Shown: positions 7,495-16,746, numbered from the stretch's first letter. The stretch: 37,780 bases of DNA from Candidatus Methylarchaceae archaeon HK02M2 (GCA_024256165.1 JAKLZG010000019.1:1-37780); one strand, 5' to 3'. Notes: a model not told the origin generated them from the letters alone. Numbers and translations: made by a program.

Positions 7495-8958
7495 ATCAAT
7501 AAAATTTTTTAATTTAACTTCTAAGGTCTTTAAATTTACAATAGGGACTATACCTGGTGTAGGTGTAAGACCCATATTTAATTGATAAGATGTTTGCCCT
7601 TGCCATGTTCCTGAATTAATTAATAATGTGCCACGATAATTATCAATATCTACGGTATGGACATGTCCTAAATGTAAAATATCTGGTACTTGTTCTATTA
7701 CCAAATGATCTTCTTGTTCTTGTGCTATTGGAGTCCTTTCACCATATATTGGAGCTAAATGTCTTGCTTTGAGTAAAATTTTCATAGCTGATGCAGGATT
7801 TGAAAATGTAAGTCCAGGTATTTTGGCATGTATATCGTCTAAACTTCTACCGTGACAAACAAGTATATTTATTCCATGTAAACATAAATAAACCGGATTT
7901 CCTAACATGCTTACATTTTCCATATTATATAGATCAATAACATATTTATCAGGGATAGCAGGTTGTGGTAAAGCTTGTCTAACTGGGTCATGATTCCCTG
8001 GTATTATGAATATTTTAATATGTTTTGGAATTTGTTTAATAAATTCAATAAACTTCTTATATTGTTCATAAATATTAACTTCTGAAAGTTCCTTATCTTG
8101 ATTTGGATATATACCGATACCATCAACAATATCACCTGCAATTATTAAATATCTTACTTTGTTAACAATAGCATTATCACCATTTTTACCATTTAGCCAT
8201 AGAATGAATTTATTGAAAGCATCAAAAAGAAAAGTATTACTCCCTACATGAGTATCTGATGTAAATATTGCATATACTTCATTTTCTGACCTATTAGGTA
8301 AGTGTTCTGGTATATCGGGAGAATATATATCTCTTATAATCGCTAATCCTTTTTTACTAAACTTCAAATCAACTATAACCAACTGATCGAGACAGATTTC
8401 AATCGCATTTTTTTTGGAATTTCTATCTAAAGCTATAATTTTTATTTTACCACTCATATCATCTAGTGTAAGAACAACATATGACCGTTTAATTTTTTTA
8501 TCCATAACAAGCCCTGCAATTTTTTGAAATTTTTTATAATCATCCTTTTTTAAATTAGATATCTGTTTAATTTGATACGAATCAGGTCTCTCCTTAACTA
8601 TCTTCAGTAATTTTTCAAATCGACTTCTGAAAAGGTTTTTAAAACCTCTTATTCCTGTAATAGGAAAAATATTATTTGTTGGATCTTTTATAATTTTATA
8701 TTCAAATTTAATCGGTTTTGGTAATATTTTTTGTGCTTGTAACTGGGTTGATCCGACATCTTTTAAATTAGAAGGAAATGCTCTAATAAGATCCTGTTTA
8801 GTGATTATATTCTGTTTATTGTTTTGATTTAATTTTATAAGTAATTCTTTAATACTAATTTTTTCATCATACTTTGAAAGAAAGTTAAAAGCTTCAGGAT
8901 CTAACTGATATCCATTAGCAAGTGCTTCAATAATTAATTTAACTTTCTTTTGATGCAA
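7489..8958 (-). CDS. polB: DNA polymerase D small subunit DP1 (3'-5' proofreading exonuclease)
   Basis: This is the partner of DP2. The 489-aa protein has an N-terminal region of about 100 residues, an OB-fold (around 110-220, VVLTLDDMSGKIKIIALDRN) and a calcineurin-like phosphoesterase domain. All metal-site motifs are visible: FTSDTHVGS, IIAGDIVDGIG, IIPGNHDPVR, LVCHGRSLDD and HLGHVHTVD, so proofreading activity should be intact. The ATG start at 8958 begins MHQKKVKLII. The gene converges on orc1/cdc6 with a few bases of overlap. LSm is just upstream on the same strand (about 47 nt). Confidence 0.97.
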   Translation of the reverse strand: MHQKKVKLIIEALANGYQLDPEAFNFLSKYDEKISIKELLIKLNQNNKQNIITKQDLIRAFPSNLKDVGSTQLQAQKILPKPIKFEYKIIKDPTNNIFPITGIRGFKNLFRSRFEKLLKIVKERPDSYQIKQISNLKKDDYKKFQKIAGLVMDKKIKRSYVVLTLDDMSGKIKIIALDRNSKKNAIEICLDQLVIVDLKFSKKGLAIIRDIYSPDIPEHLPNRSENEVYAIFTSDTHVGSNTFLFDAFNKFILWLNGKNGDNAIVNKVRYLIIAGDIVDGIGIYPNQDKELSEVNIYEQYKKFIEFIKQIPKHIKIFIIPGNHDPVRQALPQPAIPDKYVIDLYNMENVSMLGNPVYLCLHGINILVCHGRSLDDIHAKIPGLTFSNPASAMKILLKARHLAPIYGERTPIAQEQEDHLVIEQVPDILHLGHVHTVDIDNYRGTLLINSGTWQGQTSYQLNMGLTPTPGIVPIVNLKTLEVKLKNFIDL

Positions 8959-9005
8959 TTTTAATATTAAATAAACTTTGAGATGAATTAAATCTTTATA
9001 ATAAT

Positions 9006-9236
9006 TTACTTAGGTGGAGGCGAAATTATCACAACATTGTCTCCTCTAACAATTATAGTACCCAAATTACGTATCTCTCCTTCTCCACGAACCTCTTCAG
9101 AATTCTCTAATAACAAATTCATATGTTGGTCGAATCCCTGCAAATTTCCACGAATAACTTTACCGCCTCTTAATTTTATTAATACCACTTTACCAACACT
9201 CTCATCAAGTACTTTAACTGCCATATCTACTGCCAT
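9006..9236 (-). CDS. LSm (Sm-like archaeal) RNA-binding protein
   Basis: This 76-aa Sm-fold protein forms ring oligomers that bind U-rich RNA. Sm1 is visible as VVLIKLRGGKVIRGNLQGFD followed by HMNLLLEN, and Sm2 as IIVRGDNVVIISP. ATG at 9236 is the start; Met-5 (MAVKVLDES) is a possible alternative. In many archaea LSm is followed by ribosomal protein L37e, but here L37e lies alone 12 kb away (21095-21262) and DP1 follows instead. A TTTAAATAATGG element about 40 nt upstream on the minus strand is a plausible TATA region. Confidence 0.95.
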   Translation of the reverse strand: MAVDMAVKVLDESVGKVVLIKLRGGKVIRGNLQGFDQHMNLLLENSEEVRGEGEIRNLGTIIVRGDNVVIISPPPK

Positions 9237-9327
9237 AATTCTCGCCTATCGGTAAACTTGTTTAAGTAGCCATTATTTAAATTAATTTATTGAAAAATTC
9301 ATAACTAACCTTTTTAAAATTAGTTTA

Positions 9328-9804
9328 ATGAGAATCTACACCCTCTCTAAGAAAGATACACGGGCTATTTTGAATAATATAATTAGAACATGGCCTATAA
9401 TTCTAAATATCAATAAATTTACACAAGTAAAAACAATTGAGATAAACAAACATCAAAATCTTTTTCTCTTCTCGAAATTTAATATTATCAAATTTTACGA
9501 TATATTTCTCCCTTTCTTAAGTAATACTGAAATTCTCGTCAGATTTCCTTCTATAGAAGTAAACCTAGGCGCAGTACCTCATATTTGTAAAGGAGCGGAT
9601 GTGATGCGTCCTGGTATTGTTAAATCAGAATGTTTTTATGAAGGTGATATTGTTGTCATTCAAGAAAATAAATATAAAAAATTCATTGCCGTTGGTAAAG
9701 CTCTTGTTAACGAATCAGATATGAAAAAAATGAATAAAGGAGTTATAATAAAAAACTATCATTATATAGGTGATAATTTTTGGGAGATTTATAAACAAGT
9801 ATAA
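9328..9804 (+). CDS. PUA-domain RNA-binding protein (MCT-1/Tma20-like)
   Basis: The 158-aa protein has an N-terminal pre-PUA-like region (about 1-72, MRIYTLSKKDTRAILNNI). A PUA domain follows (about 75-155) with GAVPHICKGADVMRPGI, GDIVVIQE and FIAVGKALVNES. The layout matches the archaeal relatives of MCT-1/Tma20, proteins linked to translation initiation and ribosome recycling. It is divergent from LSm with a shared 91-nt promoter gap. The exact role in archaea is not settled; the domain call is firm. Confidence 0.88.
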   Translation: MRIYTLSKKDTRAILNNIIRTWPIILNINKFTQVKTIEINKHQNLFLFSKFNIIKFYDIFLPFLSNTEILVRFPSIEVNLGAVPHICKGADVMRPGIVKSECFYEGDIVVIQENKYKKFIAVGKALVNESDMKKMNKGVIIKNYHYIGDNFWEIYKQV

Positions 9805-9904
9805 AATGATATATTATTTAAAGAATATTAATATTATAATAAAATAATACTAAATTAAAGCCAAACTAATAAATAACACAATTATATATAAAGCATTATA
9901 TAAA

Positions 9905-10204
9905 TTGGCTCGAAACATAACAGAAACAGACGATGGAAAGGAACATGAAGATCTAGTATATTTAAAAGCCTTTTCATTAAAATCATTCGATGAATTATCA
10001 AAAATAAAGAATGATGTAAATAAAAAAATGATAATTATATTAAAGATTACTCCTCTTGCACAAAAGGATGTGGAAGAGCTTAAGCGAGCCGTCGAGGAAC
10101 TATATGAATTTTCAGTATCAATTGGAGGAGATATTGCAAGATTGGGTGAAGAGAGGATTGTAATTACTCCTCCTAATGTAAAAATTTGGAGAGGTTCGAT
10201 CTAA
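9905..10204 (+). CDS. sepF: SepF-family cell division protein
   Basis: SepF anchors FtsZ to the membrane in archaea that divide with FtsZ. This 99-aa protein has the family core VYLKAFSLKSFDELSKIK, a strand IIILKITPL, then KDVEELKRAVEELYEF and the C-terminal SIGGDIARLGEERIVITPP. The first 15 residues are the expected flexible N-terminal segment, but the amphipathic membrane-targeting helix is not obvious here. The start is TTG at 9905, preceded by an AT-rich TTATATATAA element (about 9881-9890) that could be the TATA box. FtsZ is not in the window. Confidence 0.9.
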   Translation: MARNITETDDGKEHEDLVYLKAFSLKSFDELSKIKNDVNKKMIIILKITPLAQKDVEELKRAVEELYEFSVSIGGDIARLGEERIVITPPNVKIWRGSI

Positions 10205-10230
10205 GATCATCAAAAATATTGTAAAAGATA

Positions 10231-12153
10231 TCAATATACTTTGATGGCTTCCTGATTAGATGGTTGAAATGCTGGAATCTTAAATATTTTATTAATTATG
10301 TTTGCCATGTTTTCTGTTTTTCTTTTTTCACCATGATTAACTATGACTCTCTTTAATTTTGACCTTAATTTACTCACAAATTTTATAATTTGATTGTAAT
10401 CACTATGACCGCTAAATCCCTCTATTCGATCAACTTGGCTTTTGATATCTACTATCTTAATTTTGCCGTTATCTTTTATAACGGGCACCTGCTTTGCCCC
10501 ATCTAATATTCTCCTTCCTAAAGTACCATTAATCTGATAAGAAACGAATAAAATTTTATTCTTCTCTGTAGGCGCGAGCGCTTCAAAATATTCAAGTATT
10601 GGTCCACCTTCTAGCATACCCGACGTAGCCATGATTATAGCCGCTCCCTCTTGTAATGCTTCTTCTCTATTATTATGGTGTTCTACATTTGTAAAATATT
10701 CTGTAAAGAAAGGATCTTCATCTGTCTCATGAATCTTTGTTCTCAGCTCACGAGATAAATATTCGGAAAAAGTTACATGTATGGCTGTAGCCTCTGAAAT
10801 CATACCTTCTACAAATACAGGCGCTTCAACCAGTTTCCCATGTCTCATATATTCATCTATAACTAACATTATCTCTTGAGCCCTTCCAACTGCAGGTACT
10901 GGTATCAGAACCTTTCCTCCTTTTAACAAAGTTTCATTGATAGAATTCACAAAACTTAATTCGACTTCCCTTCTATCTGGCACTATGTCTTCCTTGGCAC
11001 CGTATGTGCTCTCTATGATCAAAGTCTCAACTCTCGGATAATCTCTTACAGCACTTTCCAATAATTTAGTCTTGGCGAACTTAAAATCTCCACTATAAAC
11101 TATGTTATGAGCTCCTTCTCCTATATGTAGATGTATCATGGATGATCCTAAAATATGACCTGCATTGTTAAGAACAAGTTTGATATCTGGTGAGACATCT
11201 GTAACCAATCCATAAGGTAACGTAATGGAATGTCTTATAACTTCACGAATATCTCTTATATCAAATAATCTTTTGGTTCCTTCCATTGATGCAACCTTAA
11301 CATAATCCATGTGTAATAAATTCATCAAAGGTAAAGTAGGTTCAGAGCAGTAGATGGGTCCATTATATCCATATTTGTATAGAACCGGGAGAAAACCAAT
11401 ATGGTCCAGATGAGCATGACTTATAATAACACAATCCAGATCATCTAGATATATGTCAGCCCAATCAAAACGTGGATAAGCATCCCACGAATTCCTTGCT
11501 CCAGGATTTATACCACAATCAAGTAATATCTTGCTCTCTTTTGTTTCTATAAGAATTGCAGACCTACCTACTTCTCTGAAAGCTCCTAATGTTAAAATGC
11601 TAACTTCTACATCAGAACTTAATCTTGACCGGAAGATTCTTTCTCCCGTTTCTTTGAAAAATTTTTCACGAGATTCTTCAGCAGTTATTATTGCATGAAA
11701 AATATTTTGGAGGCTTGATGAAGCTATAGGAGGCTTCCTAAACATTTTAACCTTCCAACCAGTCTTACAAGTTAAATCTATTAGACTCGCTCCATTTTTT
11801 GAACCCAAGAATTTAGGTTTTTTAACCTCAAGGATTATCTCACCTAGTGTATCATCAAATACAATATTGGTAACCTCACTCTCTTTAGGAAGGATATTCA
11901 TAATTATTTCTTTGGCTTCAGTTTCAGTTTTACGGATAGATTTATCAATTCTCACAACAACACGCTTTTTTATCATGTTGACTAAATCTGAAATTATGTA
12001 GCTGTTTAGAAGCAAGAATTCTGGCTTTTTTGTATAAAGAGCCAATTTTGGTCCTTCATACTCTATTCTAGTTACTTCGGCTTCAGCAGGAATGTTCTGC
12101 AAAATTGTATTCATTACTTCAGTAGCTGAAGTCATATTCTGCTTTTGCGACAA
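10231..12153 (-). CDS. aCPSF1: KH-domain beta-CASP ribonuclease
   Basis: This archaeal homologue of eukaryotic CPSF73 is a metallo-beta-lactamase/beta-CASP endoribonuclease and 5'-3' exonuclease. In archaea it acts in 3'-end formation and transcription termination at U-rich sites. At 640 aa it has tandem N-terminal KH-type domains (about 1-150), the MBL motif SHAHLDHIGFLP (about 245-256), NNAGHILGSSMIHLH, YSGDFKFA, the beta-CASP region with ESTYG, and the late motifs MATSGMLEGGP and VDRIEGFSGHSD. The TTG start at 12153 lies 7 nt beyond the stop of the proteasome beta gene, so the two are an operon. It converges with SepF, leaving a 26-nt gap. Confidence 0.97.
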   Translation of the reverse strand: MSQKQNMTSATEVMNTILQNIPAEAEVTRIEYEGPKLALYTKKPEFLLLNSYIISDLVNMIKKRVVVRIDKSIRKTETEAKEIIMNILPKESEVTNIVFDDTLGEIILEVKKPKFLGSKNGASLIDLTCKTGWKVKMFRKPPIASSSLQNIFHAIITAEESREKFFKETGERIFRSRLSSDVEVSILTLGAFREVGRSAILIETKESKILLDCGINPGARNSWDAYPRFDWADIYLDDLDCVIISHAHLDHIGFLPVLYKYGYNGPIYCSEPTLPLMNLLHMDYVKVASMEGTKRLFDIRDIREVIRHSITLPYGLVTDVSPDIKLVLNNAGHILGSSMIHLHIGEGAHNIVYSGDFKFAKTKLLESAVRDYPRVETLIIESTYGAKEDIVPDRREVELSFVNSINETLLKGGKVLIPVPAVGRAQEIMLVIDEYMRHGKLVEAPVFVEGMISEATAIHVTFSEYLSRELRTKIHETDEDPFFTEYFTNVEHHNNREEALQEGAAIIMATSGMLEGGPILEYFEALAPTEKNKILFVSYQINGTLGRRILDGAKQVPVIKDNGKIKIVDIKSQVDRIEGFSGHSDYNQIIKFVSKLRSKLKRVIVNHGEKRKTENMANIINKIFKIPAFQPSNQEAIKVY

Positions 12154-12160
12154 AATTAGT

Positions 12161-12805
12161 TCAACCGTAGACTTTGGTTAGAATTTTTTTCTTTTCTTCA
12201 TTAGAAATTTCTTTGTAACCATCTTTATTAACAATTACTAAATCGAAACTATCTCCACTCATTGCATCTCTTCTCATTGCTGAAGTAACCGCCTTGATCG
12301 ATATTTTCATCCCTTCTTCCATTGTTATATCATTATGGTACTCGCTTTCTAATATTCCATAAGCAATTGGAGAACCGCTTCCTGTTGATACAAACTTTTC
12401 TTTTGTAAGAGCACCAAATAAGTTAACATTGAAGATACTTGCACCAATATTATCGTAACCCCCTATTAATACGTTGGTTATGTAAGGGAATAGTCTAGAT
12501 GAAAAGAAAACATTAGAAGCCAACCTGGCAGTTGCCTTTACTGGAATCGCCATCTTTCTTTCTAATTTATATATATTTGCGTAGTATCTTAAAATATCTA
12601 CTACATTTTGAGCATCTGCAACAGTTCCCGCGACAGTCATTCCTAAATGATCATCAATCTTGTAGACTTTCTTCCCTTTTTTATGGGCTACGAACCTTGC
12701 CATTGTAACCCTTGTGTCAGTGGAGAATACCACACCATCTGTATAGACTAAACCTACAGTCGTGGTTCCATAATATGTTAGTGAATCAGTTAGTTTAGAA
12801 TCCAA
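12161..12805 (-). CDS. psmB: 20S proteasome beta subunit, catalytic
   Basis: This is an N-terminal nucleophile hydrolase that forms the inner rings of the 20S proteasome. A 13-residue propeptide ends at Gly-13, giving mature TTTVGLVYTDG with Thr-14 as the nucleophile (Thr1). Asp17 (in STDTR) and Lys33 (in KKGKKVYKI) are present, as is the distal RRDAMSGDSFDLVIV with the structural Asp/Ser pair. The start is TTG, with GGTGG about 7 nt upstream. It is the active partner of the noncatalytic paralogue at 18521-19120. Cotranscribed with aCPSF1. Confidence 0.97.
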   Translation of the reverse strand: MDSKLTDSLTYYGTTTVGLVYTDGVVFSTDTRVTMARFVAHKKGKKVYKIDDHLGMTVAGTVADAQNVVDILRYYANIYKLERKMAIPVKATARLASNVFFSSRLFPYITNVLIGGYDNIGASIFNVNLFGALTKEKFVSTGSGSPIAYGILESEYHNDITMEEGMKISIKAVTSAMRRDAMSGDSFDLVIVNKDGYKEISNEEKKKILTKVYG

Positions 12806-12856
12806 TATGAGCCACCAAATCTAATCGTTAGAATACGCGTACATAAATAATAAAAG

Positions 12857-12889
12857 GTCCTTTTTAAATATGTTTTCCTATAAAAACCT
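12857..12889 (+). promoter_or_regulatory. TATA-type promoter for G1P dehydrogenase, probably leaderless
   Basis: TCCTTTTTAAATATG at 12855-12869 fits a BRE/TATA element. Its centre lies about 25 nt before the TTG at 12889, so the expected transcription start coincides with the start codon. No Shine-Dalgarno precedes it. A leaderless transcript is an inference. Confidence 0.5.
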
Positions 12890-13947
12890 TGAACCGAATC
12901 TTAAAAAATCATTTAATGGAATTGCCTAGAAAAATTTTGGTTGGTTATGGTGCAATAGATAATTTAGGGCATTTCATAAAAAATCTGGACCTTGAGCAAA
13001 AAATCTTAATAATCTCAGGAGTTCATGTACAAGAACTTATCGGAGAAAAAATAGATGAGTTGCTCTCATCAACTGAATCTTGCTTTTGGTATCTGGTCGA
13101 TTCTGCTACAATCAAGCATGTAAAACGAGTAGTTGATATGGCTAAAAATGAACATGTTTGTGCGATGATTGGTCTAGGCGGCGGTAAATCGGTGGACGTG
13201 ACAAAGCTCAGTGCTTATCATACAGGCATACCATTTATTAGTGTCCCCACAAGTGCATCACATGATGGTATATCAAGCCCCTTTGCCTCTATGAAAGGGC
13301 TTAATACGCCTTATTCTTTAGTTGCTAAACCCCCCATAGGAATTCTAGCTGATATAACTCTTATTTCTAATGCACCAAAGAGACTCCTTGCAAGTGGCTG
13401 CGGTGATTTAATAGCTAAGACAACCGCTGTTAAGGATTGGGAGCTTGCTAAAGATGATATAGGGGAATATTTTGGGAAGTATGCAGCAAATTTGGCTCGT
13501 TTAAGCGCCGATCTAATAATCAATGAATCTAAGAATATAGGTGAGGGTGAAATAGATAGCGTAAGAGATGTGGTTGAAGCTTTGATAAGCGCAGGAGTTG
13601 CAGCTGGTATAGCAGGTAGTAGCCGTCCTTGTAGCGGATCTGAGCATCTGTTCAGTCATGCATTAGATATCTTAGCTCCAGGGGTTGGTCTTCATGGTGA
13701 AAAATGTGGGATAGGAACTATAATCATGGCAAAGCTTCATGATCTAAGATGGGAGCAAATCGCCACCTCTTTAAGAAATGTCCATGCCCCAACTAATGCT
13801 TATGAGCTAGGAATTGATCCAAATATAATCGTCGATGCAATTCTATTGGCACCAAGTATCCGACCTGAGAGATATACTATTCTTCACAAGTTGAAATTAG
13901 ACCGCGAATCCGCAATCAAACTAGCAACTTCTGTTAAAGTTATCTGA
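12889..13947 (+). CDS. egsA: sn-Glycerol-1-phosphate dehydrogenase
   Basis: This enzyme reduces dihydroxyacetone phosphate to sn-glycerol-1-phosphate with NAD(P)H, setting the archaeal lipid stereochemistry. The nucleotide-binding motif is GLGGGKSVDVTK (about 95-106), followed by SVPTSASHDGISSPFAS. The metal ligands are probably D173 (CGDLIAKTTAV), H253 (SGSEHLFSHALD) and H269 (GLHGEKCGIG). The 352-aa length is typical of the iron/zinc alcohol-dehydrogenase-like family. The start is TTG. Divergent from the psmB-aCPSF1 operon. The product feeds GGGPS at 3227-3976. Confidence 0.96.
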   Translation: MNRILKNHLMELPRKILVGYGAIDNLGHFIKNLDLEQKILIISGVHVQELIGEKIDELLSSTESCFWYLVDSATIKHVKRVVDMAKNEHVCAMIGLGGGKSVDVTKLSAYHTGIPFISVPTSASHDGISSPFASMKGLNTPYSLVAKPPIGILADITLISNAPKRLLASGCGDLIAKTTAVKDWELAKDDIGEYFGKYAANLARLSADLIINESKNIGEGEIDSVRDVVEALISAGVAAGIAGSSRPCSGSEHLFSHALDILAPGVGLHGEKCGIGTIIMAKLHDLRWEQIATSLRNVHAPTNAYELGIDPNIIVDAILLAPSIRPERYTILHKLKLDRESAIKLATSVKVI

Positions 13948-13962
13948 TAAATCCTGAATTAA

Positions 13963-14697
13963 TTATGTCTTTTCTAAAGTTTTTTCTTCTTTAATTTTAG
14001 TTGTTTCACTGGGCTTCTTTGATTCATAAAGCTCGATAAAATAAACTTTGTTTACAACCTTGATAAACTTGAATAGATCATTCGAGATTGCTTTTTTGAT
14101 TATTTGAATCCCTTCTATAAGATAAAGCTCACTGGGAAGCTGAATTTTAATACTATCCTCTTCTATAGTAAACTCAATCTTTTCTTCTTCTAGAGGTATT
14201 CTACGTCTTATCAATGCAACAATTTTATCATTTTCTGTCTCAAGTTTCTTTATAACTTCAACATCATAAAGCAAAGTCTTTCCGGCAAATTTATGGTTAA
14301 AGTCTATCTGAGCTCTTCCTGAACCAATAAATCTTACAATTCCTATTTTATTATCAATTTCCACCTCATCTCCAACACTAAGTTCGGAAGCTTTTTCTCC
14401 AAACTTCCTTAGAGGAATCATCTTTACCTTGCTAGGGTCTCTTTGACCAAAACCCTTCTCAGGAGGCACTTCTACACTAATTTTTTTCCCAATATCTGTT
14501 GCCAACAATGCCTCATCTAAACCCTTAAGAACCCACCCTTCTCCTATAGCAATTAACTTTGGCTCATACCTTTGGGCCGGATCATATACGCCAAGTTTTT
14601 TAGCCTTATCTTCAACAGTTACTTCAATTACTTCTCCAACATCTTTGATGCTGGCTGTGTAATTAATATACACTAACGTACCTACATCTAATGGCAT
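13963..14697 (-). CDS. FKBP-type peptidyl-prolyl isomerase, long archaeal (SlyD-like) form
   Basis: This prolyl isomerase and chaperone has FKBP strands LDVGTLVYINYTASIKDVG and ALLATDIGKKISVEVPPEKG, then FGQRDPSKVKMIPL. An inserted IF (flap) chaperone domain follows (about 85-130, SVGDEVEID, then FAGKTLLYDVEVIKKLE closing the FKBP fold). An extra alpha/beta C-terminal domain of about 90 residues ends in a charged Lys/Glu tail; this matches the long archaeal FKBP class. No signal peptide, so it is cytosolic. ATG start. Convergent with egsA, about 15 nt apart. Confidence 0.92.
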   Translation of the reverse strand: MPLDVGTLVYINYTASIKDVGEVIEVTVEDKAKKLGVYDPAQRYEPKLIAIGEGWVLKGLDEALLATDIGKKISVEVPPEKGFGQRDPSKVKMIPLRKFGEKASELSVGDEVEIDNKIGIVRFIGSGRAQIDFNHKFAGKTLLYDVEVIKKLETENDKIVALIRRRIPLEEEKIEFTIEEDSIKIQLPSELYLIEGIQIIKKAISNDLFKFIKVVNKVYFIELYESKKPSETTKIKEEKTLEKT

Positions 14698-14919
14698 GAC
14701 TATGACCTAGACAAGAAAAAAGTAAGATAAATATACTTTTATTCTTTAAAAAATACAATATAAAATTATGTGAATATTAACGAGTGCAAGTCTCCCACCC
14801 TAACAGCTCAACCAAACTTAACTATGGTATGCGCATCTTTCTTTTCCTTAGTCGGTTGTAAATTCTGTGCTTTTAGCAATTCTTTTTCATACTCTTATGC
14901 TTAAATCAAAAAATACTGA
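14698..14919. other. 222-nt gap with a D-arm-like, possibly tRNA-derived fragment
   Basis: The minus strand at about 14782-14826 reads AGTT, an 11-nt loop with the D-loop-like GG pair, and AGCT. Then comes GGGAGACTTGCACTC, in which CTTGCAC resembles an Ala(TGC) anticodon loop. No T-arm or acceptor partner is found nearby, so this is not a complete tRNA. The remainder is AT-rich upstream sequence of the FKBP gene. Confidence 0.25.
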
Positions 14920-16074
14920 TCATATTATCTTTTTTTGGAGTATTTCTCTAGCTACTGATAAGCTATCATCAAACTTTAAATCAAGACCAAGTTCACTTAA
15001 TGCCATATTAAGAGAACTTATTGTTTGCAAGACCTCGGGGGGACCTATCTTGCCCATCATACCTATCCTAAATATACTACCTTTGAGCTTACCTTGCCCC
15101 CCAGCAATGACTATATTGTATTTTTTTCTTAATAATTCCCTAAGAGTAGTATCATTGACCTTGGGAGGATTATTTATCGCTAGTACTGTATTAGACCTGA
15201 ACTCCTTTTCTGGAAAAGGTATAAGACCCATTTTTTCTATAGCACTATAGGATGCTTTGGCACACACTTTGTGCCTAGAGATCACATTTTCGAGTCTTTC
15301 CTCTATAATTATCTTTAATGCTTCATCAAGAGCATAATACAATGGAATTGCTGGAGTAAAAGGTGTTTGGCATTTCTCTTTATACTTGCGGCATGATTTG
15401 AGGTTAAAGTAAAAACTATTTTCTGCCTTTTCTATGATGGACCATGCGTTATCACTAATCGAAAGCAAAGATAGCCCTGGTGGAGTCATAAGACATTTCT
15501 GGCTACCAGCAATGCAGATATCAATATACCAATCATCAACAGGTAAGTGATCCCCTCCAAGAATCGAGATTGCATCGACTATAAATAGCAGACCACGCTC
15601 ATTACATAATTCGCCAATCTCTTTCATACATTGTATTTTAGCACCAGTAGATGTCTCATTATATATAACAGCAACTGCTTTTGCATCTTTCTCTTTCTTT
15701 ATAGCATCCTCTATCATATCTATTGTAACTGCTCTTTTCCAATCAACAGGTATATCGATAGGTTTTCCTCCTATTACTGAAATTGTTTTACTCAATCTCT
15801 GGCCAAAGATGCCGCCAACTGGTACAATTATTTTTTTTACGCCTTGGATTATGTTACTTACAGCACATTCTATACCCCCAGTCCCTGAAGCAGAAATAAC
15901 TACTACATCATACTTAGTTTGAAAAAGATACTTGGCATTATCTAAAATACTCTTATATAACTCTTGAAACTCAGGCCCTCTATGATGGATCATAGGCTTG
16001 ATCATTGCTCTCATGATTCTTGGCGGAACATTAGTCGGGCCAGGGGTCATTAGGAGTTGTCTAGATTCTATCAA
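14920..16074 (-). CDS. Class V PLP aminotransferase (serine-pyruvate / alanine-glyoxylate type)
   Basis: This fold-type I PLP enzyme belongs to the SPT/AGT group. The N-terminus LLMTPGPTNVPPRIMRAM is the family hallmark. The PLP-binding region includes SASGTGGIECAVSN, NETSTGAKIQ and FIVDAISILGGDHL. The Schiff-base lysine is K193 in AGSQKCLMTPPG. The C-terminal FRIGMMGKIGP is also typical. Length is 384 aa and the start is TTG at 16074. Substrate cannot be read from sequence: glyoxylate transamination, serine metabolism and related reactions are all possible. It is divergent from NMNAT with a 101-nt gap. Confidence 0.92.
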   Translation of the reverse strand: MIESRQLLMTPGPTNVPPRIMRAMIKPMIHHRGPEFQELYKSILDNAKYLFQTKYDVVVISASGTGGIECAVSNIIQGVKKIIVPVGGIFGQRLSKTISVIGGKPIDIPVDWKRAVTIDMIEDAIKKEKDAKAVAVIYNETSTGAKIQCMKEIGELCNERGLLFIVDAISILGGDHLPVDDWYIDICIAGSQKCLMTPPGLSLLSISDNAWSIIEKAENSFYFNLKSCRKYKEKCQTPFTPAIPLYYALDEALKIIIEERLENVISRHKVCAKASYSAIEKMGLIPFPEKEFRSNTVLAINNPPKVNDTTLRELLRKKYNIVIAGGQGKLKGSIFRIGMMGKIGPPEVLQTISSLNMALSELGLDLKFDDSLSVAREILQKKII

Positions 16075-16175
16075 TATAGAACCATCTCATTAACGAGAGG
16101 GAATATCAATATTTATTTAAGTTTTGATAATCGTAAAGAATTATACTACCTATTATCTGTTATAATGGGGGAGAA

Positions 16176-16703
16176 TTGATCGAGCGGGGGCTTTTTATTG
16201 GGCGTTTTCAGCCATTTCATAAGGGCCATTTAAAAGTAGTGGCGAATTTGTTAAATAAGGTTGAAGAACTTATAATCTTGGTCGGGAGCTCCCAGTATAG
16301 TCATACTATGGACAACCCCTTTACTACGGGAGAAAGGATTACTATGATCAGACTTGCCTTGAATGAGGTAAGTATAGAACCAAGTCGCTACATCATTGTA
16401 CCCGCACCAGATGTTGAAATGCACTCGATTTGGGTGTCTCACATCATATCATATTCTCCAAATTTTCAGGTAATTTTTTCAAACGAACCTTTAACACGCC
16501 ACCTTTTTACAGAAGCAGGTTTTGAAGTCAAATCTATATCATTCTATAAAAGAGCAATATTGTCGGCAACAGAAATCAGAAAGAGGATGTTGTCAGGAGG
16601 AGATTGGGAAGAATTAGTGCCAAAGAGTATAGTTCAATTTATTAGGCATATAGATGGGATAAAAAGGATAATTAATCTATCAAAAAAAGATAATCCATAT
16701 TGA
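16176..16703 (+). CDS. Nicotinamide-nucleotide adenylyltransferase (archaeal NMNAT)
   Basis: This enzyme forms NAD+ from NMN and ATP. The nucleotidyltransferase signature GRFQPFHKGH is at residues 9-18, DNPFTTGERITMIR follows, and the second motif is LSATEIRKRM near residue 129. Length is 175 aa, normal for the archaeal enzyme. TTG at 16176 is the start: an upstream ATG at 16164 runs into an immediate stop, and GGGGGAG precedes the TTG. First gene of a plus-strand run with the DUF429 gene and rtcA. Confidence 0.95.
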   Translation: MIERGLFIGRFQPFHKGHLKVVANLLNKVEELIILVGSSQYSHTMDNPFTTGERITMIRLALNEVSIEPSRYIIVPAPDVEMHSIWVSHIISYSPNFQVIFSNEPLTRHLFTEAGFEVKSISFYKRAILSATEIRKRMLSGGDWEELVPKSIVQFIRHIDGIKRIINLSKKDNPY

Positions 16704-16746
16704 AATATGCTAAAGTTATTAATGCGTCTAATATTCTACAAATCCT

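Noticed and set aside
14867-15250. 127-codon plus-strand open frame
   Set aside because: Lies antisense to the C-terminal half of the class V aminotransferase, whose motifs are clear.
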